A stretch of DNA of 64,000 nt, from NCBI RefSeq assembly GCF_027925145.1, contig NZ_AP027130.1:992001-1056000 (forward strand), read 5' to 3'. Below are positions 53,258 through 62,610 of the stretch, piece after piece. The DNA comes from Thermodesulfomicrobium sp. WS (GTDB taxonomy: Bacteria > Desulfobacterota > Desulfovibrionia > Desulfovibrionales > Desulfomicrobiaceae). A program made the translations under genes and the position numbers. Under the pieces are notes generated by a model, which saw only the letters and a program-made list of their open reading frames with translations, ran no database searches and was not told the origin of the DNA. The stretch's first letter is position 1, and each line of letters opens with the position of its first letter.

Positions 53258-53340
53258 AACCACCTCAGGCTCGCGTTCGGGGTCGGAAAGCTTGGGCATT
53301 TCCTGTACCTGCGCCCGATGGGGAAGTCAAAGTGGTTACC

Positions 53341-53367
53341 GACATCCAGTCGAAACTGGTGGATGTC
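53341..53367. other. Hairpin with CGAA tetraloop upstream of copy 3
   Basis: GACATCCAGT (53341-53350), tetraloop CGAA (53351-53354), ACTGG-TG-GATGTC (53355-53367): a ten-pair stem with a two-base bulge. It lies where the palindrome of copies 1 and 2 would be expected, right after the shared leader, so it may be its degenerate or replaced counterpart. Confidence 0.45.
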
Positions 53368-53700
53368 TCTGAACAGACAGCTGGTGGTAGCGCCAAGCGG
53401 AGCGCCGTAGGGGTCGCTCCAAATCTCCGCTGCTGACGAAGTGGCGGCTTCTGGGCAAGTTCCCCTTGAGCATCCGCAACCCAGAAGGGCTGCAGGAAGT
53501 GGCCCGTATCCATGCCGAGGCGCTCAAGGCCGGGGTCCTGCGCTCGGGCTGGAGGCGCGAAGTTGGGAGACGAGAGAGAAGGGTTGTGCGGGGAGAGGGT
53601 TTTTGGATCAACGAGCAAGAACACGCCTTATCTTGTTATGTTTGTCCGGTACTCAGCGCCGAGGAATCCAGCGGCCAAGAGCAACTTTTCGCCAGAGCCC
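53368..53700. other. Gap with a probable coding remnant
   Basis: In one plus-strand frame (53418-53570) codons read like protein (FPLSIRNPEGLQEVARIHAE, 20; then ALKAGVLRSGWRR) without a credible start, and the frame continues out of register into mraZ. It looks like the tail of a gene cut off by rearrangement. I cannot name it. The rest up to the mraZ promoter shows nothing. Confidence 0.35.
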
Positions 53701-53758
53701 TTGACAGGGTTCCCGAATCTTCACTAGCCAGGTGGAAAGAAGTGGGAAAAAGTGGGAG
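53701..53758 (+). promoter_or_regulatory. mraZ promoter with MraZ operator repeats
   Basis: TTGACA at 53701-53706 is a likely -35. Three direct repeats with TGG at 53733, 53743 and 53753, spaced exactly 10 bases (GTGGAAAGAA, GTGGGAAAAA, GTGGGAGG), match the known MraZ box, a series of TGGGN repeats on one face of the helix. They lie directly upstream of, and partly form, the mraZ ribosome site, so MraZ should repress its own operon by binding here. A good -10 is not obvious. Confidence 0.75.
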
Positions 53759-53764
53759 GTACGG

Positions 53765-54220
53765 GTGTTTCGTGGCCATGCCCTACGAACTCAGGACGAC
53801 AAAGGTCGCCTCATGCTGCCGCCGGAATTCCGGGACGAGGTGCTGCGGGTGTCGCCGGAGGGCGTGGTGGTGCTCACCAATTTCGACGATTGCGTGGCCG
53901 GATACCCCCTGCCGGAGTGGGAGGTCATTGAGCGCAGTTTTGCCCAGCTCAACATGGCCAACCGCCGTTTCCGCGACTTCCATCGGTTTTTTCTCTCCGG
54001 CGCGGTGCAGGTGACCTTGGACAAACAGGGCCGCCTCCTCATCCCACCGCATTTGCGCTCCTATGCAGGACTGCGCCGCGACATCGTCCTGGCCGGCGTG
54101 GGGCGCAAATTCGAGATCTGGGATCAGGAGCGCTTCGAGGCCCAGCGCCAGGCCATGCAGCAGGATTTCGACGCCGTCATGGATGAGCTTGCCCAGAATG
54201 GATTTCAACTGGCCCTCTAG
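53765..54220 (+). CDS. mraZ: Transcriptional regulator MraZ
   Basis: 151 residues from GTG 53765, with GGGAGG seven bases upstream; earlier in-frame ATG and GTG codons fall in the operator. It contains two AbrB-like SpoVT domains with the family's repeated D-x-K-G-R: RTQDDKGRLMLPPEFRD and TLDKQGRLLIPPHLR. It forms octamers that bind tandem TGGG boxes and control the dcw cluster. First gene of the cluster. Confidence 0.95.
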   Translation: MFRGHALRTQDDKGRLMLPPEFRDEVLRVSPEGVVVLTNFDDCVAGYPLPEWEVIERSFAQLNMANRRFRDFHRFFLSGAVQVTLDKQGRLLIPPHLRSYAGLRRDIVLAGVGRKFEIWDQERFEAQRQAMQQDFDAVMDELAQNGFQLAL

Positions 54221-54237
54221 GGCGATACGGGTGGACC

Positions 54238-55215
54238 ATGGCCCCGTTTGGCGAGACTTCCCATATCCCAGTGCTCCCCAAGGAAGTGCTGCACTGGCTC
54301 GCTCCTCGTCCGGGAGGCCGCTATCTGGACGCCACGGTGGGCCTCGGCGGCCATAGCGCCGCCATTGTGGAACACACGGCAGGCCAGGCGGAGGTCCTTG
54401 GGCTCGACCGGGATGCCGACGCCCTTGCCGTGGCGCGCCAGCGTCTGCACTCCTGCTCCTGCGTCCATCTGTTTCAGAGTAATTTCGCGGATGCCGCCAG
54501 ATGGGTACAGCAGCTGGGTTGGGAGCGTGTGGATGGCATCCTCGCGGACCTCGGGGTCTCGTCGTTGCAGCTGGATACTGCGGAGCGGGGCTTTTCCTTT
54601 CTCCATGACGGCCCCCTGGATATGCGCATGGATCAGCGTCTGCCCGAGACCGCAGGGAAATTGGTCAACGAAGCAAGCTACGTGCGCCTCAAAGGCATCA
54701 TCCGTGATTTGGGCGAAGAGCCGCTGGCCGGGCGTATCGCCCGGGTCATCGTGGATGCCCGCGAAAAACAGCCCATCTCCTCCACGCTGGAATTGGCCCG
54801 TTTGGTGGCGTTGGCCTATCCGCCGGCGCGGCGCTACCAGGCCCGCAATCATCCGGCCACTCGTACGTTTCAGGCCCTGCGCATGGCGGTCAATGGGGAG
54901 CTGGAAGCGGTGGAGGCGTTTTTGCGCGTGGCTGTGGACCTTTTGGCCCCAGGGGGGCGCTTGGTGGTGATCTCCTTTCATTCCTTGGAAGACCGCTTGG
55001 TAAAGCGGTTTTTTCGCGCCGAGGCCGCTACCTGTGTGTGTCCGCCGCGCCAGCCGGTGTGTACCTGCGGCCACAGCCCGCGCCTGCGTATCCTTACCCG
55101 TAAGCCCATCACCCCCTCGGACGAGGAGCTGGCGAGCAATCCCCGGAGTCGCAGCGCCAAGTTGCGTGCCGCAGAACGTTTGCCTGGGGCACGTGGCCTT
55201 GAGGAGGAGCGATGA
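54238..55215 (+). CDS. rsmH: 16S rRNA (cytosine1402-N4)-methyltransferase
   Basis: 325 residues (formerly mraW). SAM-binding motif YLDATVGLGGHSAAIVE, GLDRDADALAVARQRL, then the substrate-side GILADLGVSSLQLDTAERGF (20), RVIVDAREKQPISSTLELA and VISFHSLEDRLVKRFFR. It methylates C1402 of 16S rRNA. A Cys-rich CVCPPRQPVCTCGHSPRLRI loop near the C-terminus is common in the family. Seventeen bases after mraZ and overlapping ftsL. Confidence 0.96.
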   Translation: MAPFGETSHIPVLPKEVLHWLAPRPGGRYLDATVGLGGHSAAIVEHTAGQAEVLGLDRDADALAVARQRLHSCSCVHLFQSNFADAARWVQQLGWERVDGILADLGVSSLQLDTAERGFSFLHDGPLDMRMDQRLPETAGKLVNEASYVRLKGIIRDLGEEPLAGRIARVIVDAREKQPISSTLELARLVALAYPPARRYQARNHPATRTFQALRMAVNGELEAVEAFLRVAVDLLAPGGRLVVISFHSLEDRLVKRFFRAEAATCVCPPRQPVCTCGHSPRLRILTRKPITPSDEELASNPRSRSAKLRAAERLPGARGLEEER

Positions 55216-55481
55216 ACCAAAGACCCCTGCTGTGGCTGACGGTGTTGTTGCTCGTGACCACTGCCGTGCTGGGGTTGGTGCTCGTGTGGGTGAATATCGA
55301 GCGGTTGGATCTTTCTTACGAGTGCAAAGGGCTGGAGCGGGAGCTTGCCCGGCGCATGGATCTCCATGAAAAATTGGTGGTGGAGCGCCAGTACTTGCTT
55401 TCTCCTGCGATCTTGGGTGCGCAGGCGCAGCGGTACGGCCTCAAGCCTCCTTCCCGGGAGCAGATACGGGTGGTGCCCTAA
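55212..55481 (+). CDS. ftsL: Cell-division protein FtsL-like
   Basis: 89 residues, bitopic: a short N-terminus, one membrane helix (LLWLTVLLLVTTAVLGLVLV, 20) and a periplasmic Leu-rich coiled coil (LERELARRMDLHEKLVVERQ, 20), ending KPPSREQIRVV. FtsL sequences vary greatly; identification rests on size, topology and position between rsmH and ftsI. It overlaps rsmH by four bases and ftsI by one base (TAATG). Confidence 0.85.
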   Translation: MNQRPLLWLTVLLLVTTAVLGLVLVWVNIERLDLSYECKGLERELARRMDLHEKLVVERQYLLSPAILGAQAQRYGLKPPSREQIRVVP

Positions 55482-57481
55482 TGGCCAAAGCAAAAACAGG
55501 TCCCAAGCGCGACTGGTTTCGCGTGAAGGCCCTTTTTGTCGCTGTCTTTTTCGCCAGTGTCCTCACGGCTGCTTGGGGCCGTGCCTATTGGCTGCAGGTG
55601 GTGCAGGGGCCGGAGCTCGCCCGCAAGGCACAGGCGCAGCATTGGACTTCGGAGCAGATTTCCGGCCGACGTGGGGCCATCATGGACCGCAATGGCGTGC
55701 TTTTGGCCACGTCGGTGAACGTGGCCTCGGTGTCGGCAAGGCCAGCGGAAGTGGCGGACCCGGCCCAGGCTGCCGTGCGTTTGGGCAAGATTCTGGGCAT
55801 CTCGCCGGAGCACATTGCGCGTCAGCTGCGCTCGGGCCGCAAGTTCGTATGGATTGCGCGCAAGATTAGCGATGCCCAGGCACAGGCCGTCCGGGAGCTG
55901 GGTATTGCCGGGATTTTTTTGGAAAATGAAAGCGCTCGGCAGTATCCCCAAGGGGTGGTGGCCGGACAGCTTCTTGGTTTTGTGGATGTGGACGGAGTGG
56001 GCATCGAGGGGCTGGAGCGAGAGTTCGAGAGCGTGCTCAAGCCGTCGCAAGCCAAGTTCACGGTGCAGCGTGACGCCCAAGGCAATCGTTTGGGGCCGAG
56101 TCCTGCGGACTTGGAGGCCCTCAGTGGCCGTGCCCTGCAGCTTACCCTGGATGTCCAGGTGCAGGTGGCGGCAGAGGAGGCTTTGGAGCGGGCCGTTCTG
56201 GGCAGTCAGGCGAAAAGCGGCATGTGTATGGTGGTGGACGTGGCCACTGGCGAGATCTTGGCCTGGGCCAATTATCCATTCTTCAATCCGAATATGCGAA
56301 GCAAAGATCGCGGCCAGTGGCGCAATCGCATCGCTACGGACATTTTCGAGCCCGGATCCATCATGAAACCCTTCGTGATGGCCGCTGCCTTGGAAGAGCG
56401 GGTCTGTTCTCCGACTCAGAGCTATTTTTGCGAAAACGGTCAGTGGAGCGTGGCGGGAAAGCGCATCAAGGACACCCACGCCTATGGGTCGCTGCCCGTC
56501 AACAAGATTCTGCGCTATTCCAGTAACATCGGCATGGCAAAGATCGGCTTGGAGTTGGGTGGACCGCGCCTTCGCAAGTATCTGGACGCCTTGGGATTGG
56601 GGAAGCCCACGGGGCTGCCGCTGTCCGGCGAGGCCGCAGGCTTGGTGAAACCCCTGTCTAGCTGGCGCAAGGTGGAGCAGGCCAATATTTCCTTTGGCCA
56701 GGGCATCGGCGTCACCATGCCGCAGATGATGCAGGCCTACCTCACCCTGGCTCGGGAGGGGGAGCGCATCCCATTGCGTTTGGTGCGTGATGCCGAGAAC
56801 GCCTCTCTGGGGGCGCCTGCCGAGCCGATACGGGTGTTTTCCCGTCAGACGGCGCGCACGGTGCTCAACATGCTCGCGGAAGTGGTGGAAGAAGACGGCA
56901 CCGGCACCTTGGCCCGCATCCAAGGGGTGCGGGTGGGGGGCAAGACCGGTACCGCCCAAAAGGCTTCGGCCCAGGGCGGGTATGGGTCGGATTACTTGGC
57001 GTCCTTCTTTGCGGTGTTGCCCGTGGATCAGCCGCGGTATGTGGTGGGCATGGTGGTGGATACACCGCGCACCAGCCACTACGGCGGCGTGGTGGCTGCC
57101 CCGGAAGTGCGCAATGTGGGAGTGCGGCTGCTTACCTTGGCGGGCATGCTGCAGCCGATGGTAGACGGCAAGCTTTTGGCGGAAGCCGCCTCTTTGCAGT
57201 CGAAACCGGAATATATGCAGCGCACGAAGATCTCCGCAGCCGTGGTCAAACCGCAAGAAGGGACGCAAGAGAAGATTCCTTCGGGCAACGCCACGGAGGT
57301 GCCGGATGTGCGTGGCCTGACCGTGCGTGAGGCCCTGGAGGTGCTCGTTCCTTGTGGAGCGACCTTGAGCGTTGCCGGCAGTGGTTCGGTGGTGGAACGG
57401 CAGCTACCTGTGGCCGGCGGGTCGTGGCCGGAGGGCAAGGAAGTCCGGCTGTGGCTGGCGCGGGAGCCTGGTGATGGATAA
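55481..57481 (+). CDS. ftsI: Division-specific peptidoglycan transpeptidase (PBP3/FtsI) with C-terminal PASTA domain
   Basis: 666 residues. One N-terminal membrane anchor (FVAVFFASVLTAAWGRAYWL, 20), a dimerisation domain with RRGAIMDRNGVLLA, then the transpeptidase: catalytic S293 in EPGSIMKPF, SSN at 347-349 (YSSNIGM) and K488 in GGKTGTAQ. The last about 70 residues form a PASTA domain (VPDVRGLTVREALEVLVPCG, 20). PASTA on FtsI is not found in enterobacteria but occurs in deltaproteobacterial-type genomes. Overlaps murE by eight bases. Confidence 0.94.
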   Translation: MAKAKTGPKRDWFRVKALFVAVFFASVLTAAWGRAYWLQVVQGPELARKAQAQHWTSEQISGRRGAIMDRNGVLLATSVNVASVSARPAEVADPAQAAVRLGKILGISPEHIARQLRSGRKFVWIARKISDAQAQAVRELGIAGIFLENESARQYPQGVVAGQLLGFVDVDGVGIEGLEREFESVLKPSQAKFTVQRDAQGNRLGPSPADLEALSGRALQLTLDVQVQVAAEEALERAVLGSQAKSGMCMVVDVATGEILAWANYPFFNPNMRSKDRGQWRNRIATDIFEPGSIMKPFVMAAALEERVCSPTQSYFCENGQWSVAGKRIKDTHAYGSLPVNKILRYSSNIGMAKIGLELGGPRLRKYLDALGLGKPTGLPLSGEAAGLVKPLSSWRKVEQANISFGQGIGVTMPQMMQAYLTLAREGERIPLRLVRDAENASLGAPAEPIRVFSRQTARTVLNMLAEVVEEDGTGTLARIQGVRVGGKTGTAQKASAQGGYGSDYLASFFAVLPVDQPRYVVGMVVDTPRTSHYGGVVAAPEVRNVGVRLLTLAGMLQPMVDGKLLAEAASLQSKPEYMQRTKISAAVVKPQEGTQEKIPSGNATEVPDVRGLTVREALEVLVPCGATLSVAGSGSVVERQLPVAGGSWPEGKEVRLWLAREPGDG

Positions 57482-58895
57482 CTTGCGGCAGATAGAGGAA
57501 TTGGTGCGCCGTGGTGCGCGTCTGTGCAGCCACTCCGGGCAGGTGACGGCTGGGGATGTCTTTGTCGCCCTGCCGGGGACCCATGTGGACGGGGCGCGCT
57601 TCGTGCCCGACGCCGTTTCCCGGGGGGCCGTGGCCGTGGTGACGGCCCGGGGGGTTGCGGTCCCTGCCGGGGTGCTCCACGCCGAGGTGGAGAATCCTGG
57701 GCAGACGTTGGGGGAGCTTGCGCGCATCGCCTATGGCGGGGCCGGGTATCCCTGTGTGGTGGGCATTACCGGGACCAACGGCAAAACCACCACCACCTAT
57801 CTGGTGGAGGCCATCCTTGCTGCTTGCGGCCAGCGGGTCGGCGTGGTGGGCACCGTGGCCTGCCGGTGGCCGGGATACGCGATGCCTGCATCCATGACGA
57901 CGCCTGATGTCCTCACCCTGCACCAGCTGCTCGGCCGCATGACGCGTGACGGGGTGGACACCGCGGTGCTCGAGGTCTCCTCCCATGCCCTGCACCAAAA
58001 TCGTCTGGCCGGGATCGCGGTGGAAGTCGGGGTGTTCACGAACCTCACCCAGGATCACCTGGACTACCACCCCACCATGGAGGCGTATTTCGCGGCCAAG
58101 GCTCTGCTCTTTCACGCCCAGGGCAAGGCCTGCCGCCTGGCGGTCATCAACGTCGACGACCCATGGGGGCAGCGCCTGGGCCAAATCCGCCCAGACGCCC
58201 TGACCTTTGGACTCCGGCAACGGGCTGCGCTGCGCGGCTGCGTGCAGCGCATGGACCTCGCGGGCATGCGTCTGGCCATGACCTGGCAGGGAAAGCAGTG
58301 GGAAGTGACCTCCCCTTTGGTGGGAGCGTACAATGCCGAGAATCTGCTCGCTGCCCAGGCCGTGGGGCTGCTTTTGGGTCTCGACCCGAACACCTTTGCC
58401 GCGGCCTTGGAGCATGCGGGCGGCGCCCCGGGCCGCTTGGAGCGGGTGCCGCATCCGCGCGGCGTCCATGTGTTCGTGGACTACGCCCACACCCCCGATG
58501 CCTTGGACAAAGTGTGCGCCACCCTGCGGGCCATCGGGAAGGGCCGGCTCATCGTGGTCTTTGGTTGCGGCGGGGACCGGGACCCAGGCAAGCGACCGCT
58601 CATGGGCGAGGCCGTGGCGCGGCATGCCCACGTGGCGGTGGTGACCTCGGACAATCCTCGCTCCGAGGATCCCGAGGCCATCATCGACGCCATCATGCCA
58701 GGACTTGCCCAGGCGCCGCGGGTGCTGCGCGAACCGGACCGTCACGCTGCCATTGCCCTGGCCTTGGCCGAAGCCCGACCCGGAGACGCGGTGCTCATTG
58801 CCGGCAAAGGGCACGAGTCCGTGCAGATCATTGGGCAACGACGGCTGCCCTTTTCTGATGTGGCCGTTGCCCGGGAGCTTGCCGCATGCGCATGA
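57474..58895 (+). CDS. murE: UDP-MurNAc-L-Ala-D-Glu:meso-DAP ligase
   Basis: 473 residues from ATG 57474, overlapping ftsI. The Mur ligase P-loop is GTNGKTTT (100-107), and FTNLTQDHLDYHPTMEAYFA (20) carries the carbamylated-Lys neighbourhood. The selectivity motif DNPR (393-396) identifies the meso-diaminopimelate form and so a Gram-negative-type murein. It adds the third residue to the stem peptide in the cytoplasm. Confidence 0.97.
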   Translation: MDNLRQIEELVRRGARLCSHSGQVTAGDVFVALPGTHVDGARFVPDAVSRGAVAVVTARGVAVPAGVLHAEVENPGQTLGELARIAYGGAGYPCVVGITGTNGKTTTTYLVEAILAACGQRVGVVGTVACRWPGYAMPASMTTPDVLTLHQLLGRMTRDGVDTAVLEVSSHALHQNRLAGIAVEVGVFTNLTQDHLDYHPTMEAYFAAKALLFHAQGKACRLAVINVDDPWGQRLGQIRPDALTFGLRQRAALRGCVQRMDLAGMRLAMTWQGKQWEVTSPLVGAYNAENLLAAQAVGLLLGLDPNTFAAALEHAGGAPGRLERVPHPRGVHVFVDYAHTPDALDKVCATLRAIGKGRLIVVFGCGGDRDPGKRPLMGEAVARHAHVAVVTSDNPRSEDPEAIIDAIMPGLAQAPRVLREPDRHAAIALALAEARPGDAVLIAGKGHESVQIIGQRRLPFSDVAVARELAACA

Positions 58896-60241
58896 GCATG
58901 GAAACCATCGCCCAGGCCGTGGGGGGGGCGTTTTCCGGGCAGAACGTGGAGGTGACCGGGGTTACCATGGACAGTCGCCGCGTCCGGCCGGGGGACCTCT
59001 TTGTGGCGGTGCCGGGTACCCGGGTGGATGGCCATGATTTTGCGAAAGACGCCATTGCTGCCGGTGCGGTGGCCGTGCTTGCGTTGCGTCCGCTGCCGGT
59101 GGCAGCCCCCATCTTGGTGGTGCCGGATACGGTGCGCGCCCTTGGGCTTCTCGCGCGGGCGTGGCGGGAGACGACCCGAGCCCGGGTGGTGGCGGTCACC
59201 GGGTCCGCGGGCAAGACCACGGTCAAGGAGGTCTTGGCCTTGGCGCTCTCCACGCAAGGGAAGGTGGGGAAAAATCCTGGGAATTTCAACAACCAGCTGG
59301 GGCTGCCGCTCTCCATCCTCGCCCTGGACGGGGATGAGGACTTCTGGGTCCTGGAAGTGGGCATCAGTCAGCCCCAGGATATGGACGAACTCGGGGCCAT
59401 CCTGGCACCGGACGTGGCCTTGATCACCAATGCGGGCCTGGCCCATGCCGAAGCCTTGGGCGGGGTGGAGGGGGTGGCCCGGCACAAGGCGCGCCTTCTT
59501 GCCTGGCTTCGCCCCGGTGGGGTGGGGGTGTGGAACATGGGCTGCCCGGAACTGCACGCCGCATGTGCGCAGGCTGGCTGCCCGTCGCTGACCTTTGCCG
59601 GCCGCGCGGACGTGGATGCGGACGTGCGGGTCCTTGCGCGGCACAAGACCCCCACGGGATTTGCCTTTACTGTTGCTTGCGCCGACGACACGGTGCAGCT
59701 ACAGGCCACGGCCGCCTGTGCGCACGCGGAGAACGTCGCTGCCGTGGTGGCGGTGGCCCGTGCTTTACGGGTGCCCATGACGGCGGTGGAGAGTGGGCTT
59801 TTGGCGTTTTCCCCGCAGGCGGGACGGTTTGTGTGCCGCGCGCGTGGCCCATGGGTGCTCATCGACGACACCTACAACGCCAATCCCTTGTCCATGGCCG
59901 CGGCCTTTGCCGAGGCCAGGCAGATGGCCGGCGCCCGTCCTTTGGTGGCGGTGCTCGGAGAAATGCGGGAGCTCGGCGTCCATGCCCCAGATGCCCATCG
60001 CCGTTTGGGCGAGCTGGCCCGTGCGGCTCAGTGTCCATTGGTGGTGTATCGAGGGGCGCATGCCGAGGCGGTGGCCGCGGGCCTTGGCCCAGGGGCTGTG
60101 TTGTGTGTCACGGACACCCCAAAGGAGGCATGGGAGGCCTTTGCTGCCCTTAGGCTGCCGAACGCCGTGCTTTTGTTCAAAGGCTCTCGGGGGAGCCGTA
60201 TGGAAGAATTTTTGGCGTATTTTGAGGAGCGTCTTTCGTGA
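58886..60241 (+). CDS. murF: UDP-MurNAc-tripeptide:D-Ala-D-Ala ligase
   Basis: 451 residues. Three ATGs (58886, 58892, 58898) are close; 58892 would give the ATGA overlap with the murE stop. Mur ligase motifs: [20 protein letters not shown] (20), [19 protein letters not shown] and [20 protein letters not shown] (20). It adds D-Ala-D-Ala to the stem peptide. Ends in a GTGA overlap with mraY. Confidence 0.96.
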   Translation: MRMSMETIAQAVGGAFSGQNVEVTGVTMDSRRVRPGDLFVAVPGTRVDGHDFAKDAIAAGAVAVLALRPLPVAAPILVVPDTVRALGLLARAWRETTRARVVAVTGSAGKTTVKEVLALALSTQGKVGKNPGNFNNQLGLPLSILALDGDEDFWVLEVGISQPQDMDELGAILAPDVALITNAGLAHAEALGGVEGVARHKARLLAWLRPGGVGVWNMGCPELHAACAQAGCPSLTFAGRADVDADVRVLARHKTPTGFAFTVACADDTVQLQATAACAHAENVAAVVAVARALRVPMTAVESGLLAFSPQAGRFVCRARGPWVLIDDTYNANPLSMAAAFAEARQMAGARPLVAVLGEMRELGVHAPDAHRRLGELARAAQCPLVVYRGAHAEAVAAGLGPGAVLCVTDTPKEAWEAFAALRLPNAVLLFKGSRGSRMEEFLAYFEERLS

Positions 60242-61314
60242 TCTATCATCTGCTCTATCCGCTGAGTGATACCATCAGCGTTTTCAATGTCTTCCGCTAC
60301 ATCACCTTTCGCTCCGTGTACGCCATGGTCACGGCCCTTGTGTTGGCCATTATCGTCGGGCCGACATGCATTGAGTGGCTGCGTCGTCTCAAAGTGGGGC
60401 AATACATCAAGGAGTGCGGACCGGATCATCAGCAAAAGAGCGGCACTCCCACCATGGGTGGCTTGCTGTATGGGATGTGCCTGCTGGTGAGTGTCTTTTT
60501 GTGGGCGGATTTGACCAATCCGTTCATTTGGCTGTGTGTGTTCGTGTTCGTCGGCTTTGGTCTGGTGGGTTTGGCCGATGACTATCTCAAGGTGGTGCGT
60601 CGGCATAACGACGGCCTGTCCGCCCGGGGCAAGCTCTTGGGACAGATACTCGTGGCCTTGGGGGCCGTGAGTGTGCTCGTGGCCTTGCCGCAGTATTCCA
60701 CCAAACTCATGGTGCCGTTTTTCAAACATCTGCATCCGGATCTCTCCTGGTTCTACATCCCCTTTGCGGTGTTCGTGCTTACCGGTTCTTCCAATGCCGT
60801 GAATCTCACCGACGGGCTCGACGGCTTGGCCATTGGTCCGGCGGTGGTGTGCGCCGCCTGCTTTGCGGTGTTCGTGTACGTGGCCGGGCACGTCAATTTG
60901 GCCAACTATCTCCAGGTGGCCTACATCCCTGGCGTGGGTGAGGTGGCGGTGTTTTGCGGGGCCATGGTGGGCGCGGGGCTCGGGTTTTTGTGGTTCAACG
61001 CCTATCCTGCCCAGGTATTCATGGGGGATGTGGGAAGCCTCAGTATCGGCGGGGCCTTGGGCTTCGTGGCCGTGCTCTGCAAGCAGGAGCTGATCCTGGC
61101 TGTGGTGGGCGGGCTTTTCGTGGTGGAGACCCTTTCGGTGATCCTGCAGGTGGGCTACTTCAAGGTAACCGGGGGGCGTCGCATTTTTCGCATGGCGCCG
61201 CTGCATCATCACTTTGAAAAATGCGGCCTGCACGAGTCGAAGATCATCGTACGGTTTTGGATTCTTTCCATTTTACTGGCGGTGCTCGCCCTGGGCACCC
61301 TCAAACTGCGGTAG
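60238..61314 (+). CDS. mraY: Phospho-MurNAc-pentapeptide translocase
   Basis: 358 residues from GTG 60238, with about ten membrane helices. Catalytic motifs: [20 protein letters not shown] (20; Asp-Asp), [38 protein letters not shown] (20) and [20 protein letters not shown] (20; the HHH loop). It makes lipid I on undecaprenyl phosphate. Distinct from the WecA-like gene at 35.9 kb. Confidence 0.97.
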   Translation: MIYHLLYPLSDTISVFNVFRYITFRSVYAMVTALVLAIIVGPTCIEWLRRLKVGQYIKECGPDHQQKSGTPTMGGLLYGMCLLVSVFLWADLTNPFIWLCVFVFVGFGLVGLADDYLKVVRRHNDGLSARGKLLGQILVALGAVSVLVALPQYSTKLMVPFFKHLHPDLSWFYIPFAVFVLTGSSNAVNLTDGLDGLAIGPAVVCAACFAVFVYVAGHVNLANYLQVAYIPGVGEVAVFCGAMVGAGLGFLWFNAYPAQVFMGDVGSLSIGGALGFVAVLCKQELILAVVGGLFVVETLSVILQVGYFKVTGGRRIFRMAPLHHHFEKCGLHESKIIVRFWILSILLAVLALGTLKLR

Positions 61315-61320
61315 GTTTCC

Positions 61321-62610
61321 ATGCGGGCAATGATCCACTCCGACCAATTGCGTGGACACCAGGTGGCGGTGGTGGGCGCCGGGCGCTCGGGCATGGCGGC
61401 GGCGCGGCTGCTGCGCGCCTTGGGCGCCGAGGTGCAGGTGCATGACGTGCGCCCCGAGGGGCTTGCGGAGGCTGCGGCGCAAGGGTTTTCCGTGCGCGCG
61501 GGCGAACACCGGGCAGAGGATTTTGCCCCGTGTTCGATGGTGGTGCTCAGCCCAGGGATCCCGCGGGCGCGCATCGCCCCGCTGCTGGCCCCAGGCACGA
61601 CCCTCATTGGTGAGCTGGAGCTGGGCAGCTGGTTCGTGGCCGAGCCCATGGTGGCGGTGACCGGCTCCAACGGCAAAACCACCACCACTTCCGTGATCGG
61701 CCATGTCTTGAAGAGCACGGGCCGCAGGGTCTTTGTGGGCGGCAATATCGGCACGCCGCTGTGCGAGTACGTGCTTTCCGGGGACCTGGCGGACGTTGTG
61801 GTGCTGGAAGTCTCCAGTTTTCAGCTCCAGACCGTCAATGCCTTCCATCCGCGCGTGGGGGTGCTGCTCAATATCTCTCCCAACCATTTGGATTACCACG
61901 CCGACATGGACGAATACCGCGCCGCCAAGATGCAGCTTTTCGCCCGCATGACCGAGGCGGACCTGGCGGTGCTTCCGTTGAGCCTCAAAGAGGATGTGGA
62001 ACGCCAGGGACAGGTGCGGGCGCGGCGGGTATATGTCACGGCCGTGCAGCGCTTCTCCTGCCCCGGGCTTCCTGGGGCGCACAACCAAGCCAACCTGGAG
62101 GCCGCGTTTCATGCCTGCCGCTTTTTCGGCGTGGACGAGGCGGCCTTTGCCGCAGCGGTCAAGGATTTTCAGGGGCTTCCCCACCGCCAGGAAGTGGTGT
62201 TCGAAAAGGACGGGGTGCGTTTTGTGGATGATTCCAAGGCCACCACGCTCGAATCTCTGGCAGCGGCCTTGCGCGCCCAAGATCGGCCGGTACGGCTCTT
62301 GGCGGGAGGGGTGTTCAAGGGCGGGGATCCTGCAGAGCTCGCCCCGTTGATCCGGGAGCACTGCCGCAGCATTCATTTGTTTGGCCAAAGCCGGGAGGTG
62401 TTTGCCGCAGCCTGGGAACATTTGGGGCTGCCCCTTTCCTGGCACCCCACCCTGGAGGAGGCCGTGGCCGAGGCTGTGCGCATGGCTGTCCCCGGAGAGA
62501 CGGTGCTCCTCTCTCCAGCCACGGCGAGCTTCGACCTTTTTGCCAACTACAAGGAACGTGGTGCGGTCTTTGCCGCAGCTGCCCGCCGCGCCATGGGGGT
62601 TGCGGGATGA
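61321..62610 (+). CDS. murD: UDP-MurNAc-L-Ala:D-Glu ligase
   Basis: 429 residues. N-terminal Rossmann domain (VAVVGAGRSGMAAARLLRAL, 20), P-loop GSNGKTTTTSV from residue 115, VVLEVSSFQLQTVNAFHPRV (20), NISPNHLDYHADMDEYRAAK (20) and VDDSKATTLESLAAAL in the C-terminal domain. It adds D-Glu to UDP-MurNAc-L-Ala. Overlaps ftsW by four bases. Confidence 0.97.
   Translation: MRAMIHSDQLRGHQVAVVGAGRSGMAAARLLRALGAEVQVHDVRPEGLAEAAAQGFSVRAGEHRAEDFAPCSMVVLSPGIPRARIAPLLAPGTTLIGELELGSWFVAEPMVAVTGSNGKTTTTSVIGHVLKSTGRRVFVGGNIGTPLCEYVLSGDLADVVVLEVSSFQLQTVNAFHPRVGVLLNISPNHLDYHADMDEYRAAKMQLFARMTEADLAVLPLSLKEDVERQGQVRARRVYVTAVQRFSCPGLPGAHNQANLEAAFHACRFFGVDEAAFAAAVKDFQGLPHRQEVVFEKDGVRFVDDSKATTLESLAAALRAQDRPVRLLAGGVFKGGDPAELAPLIREHCRSIHLFGQSREVFAAAWEHLGLPLSWHPTLEEAVAEAVRMAVPGETVLLSPATASFDLFANYKERGAVFAAAARRAMGVAG

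Noticed and set aside
53466-54014. Open frame overlapping the mraZ start
   Set aside because: Only the first part looks coding; the rest is mraZ out of frame, and there is no ribosome site.
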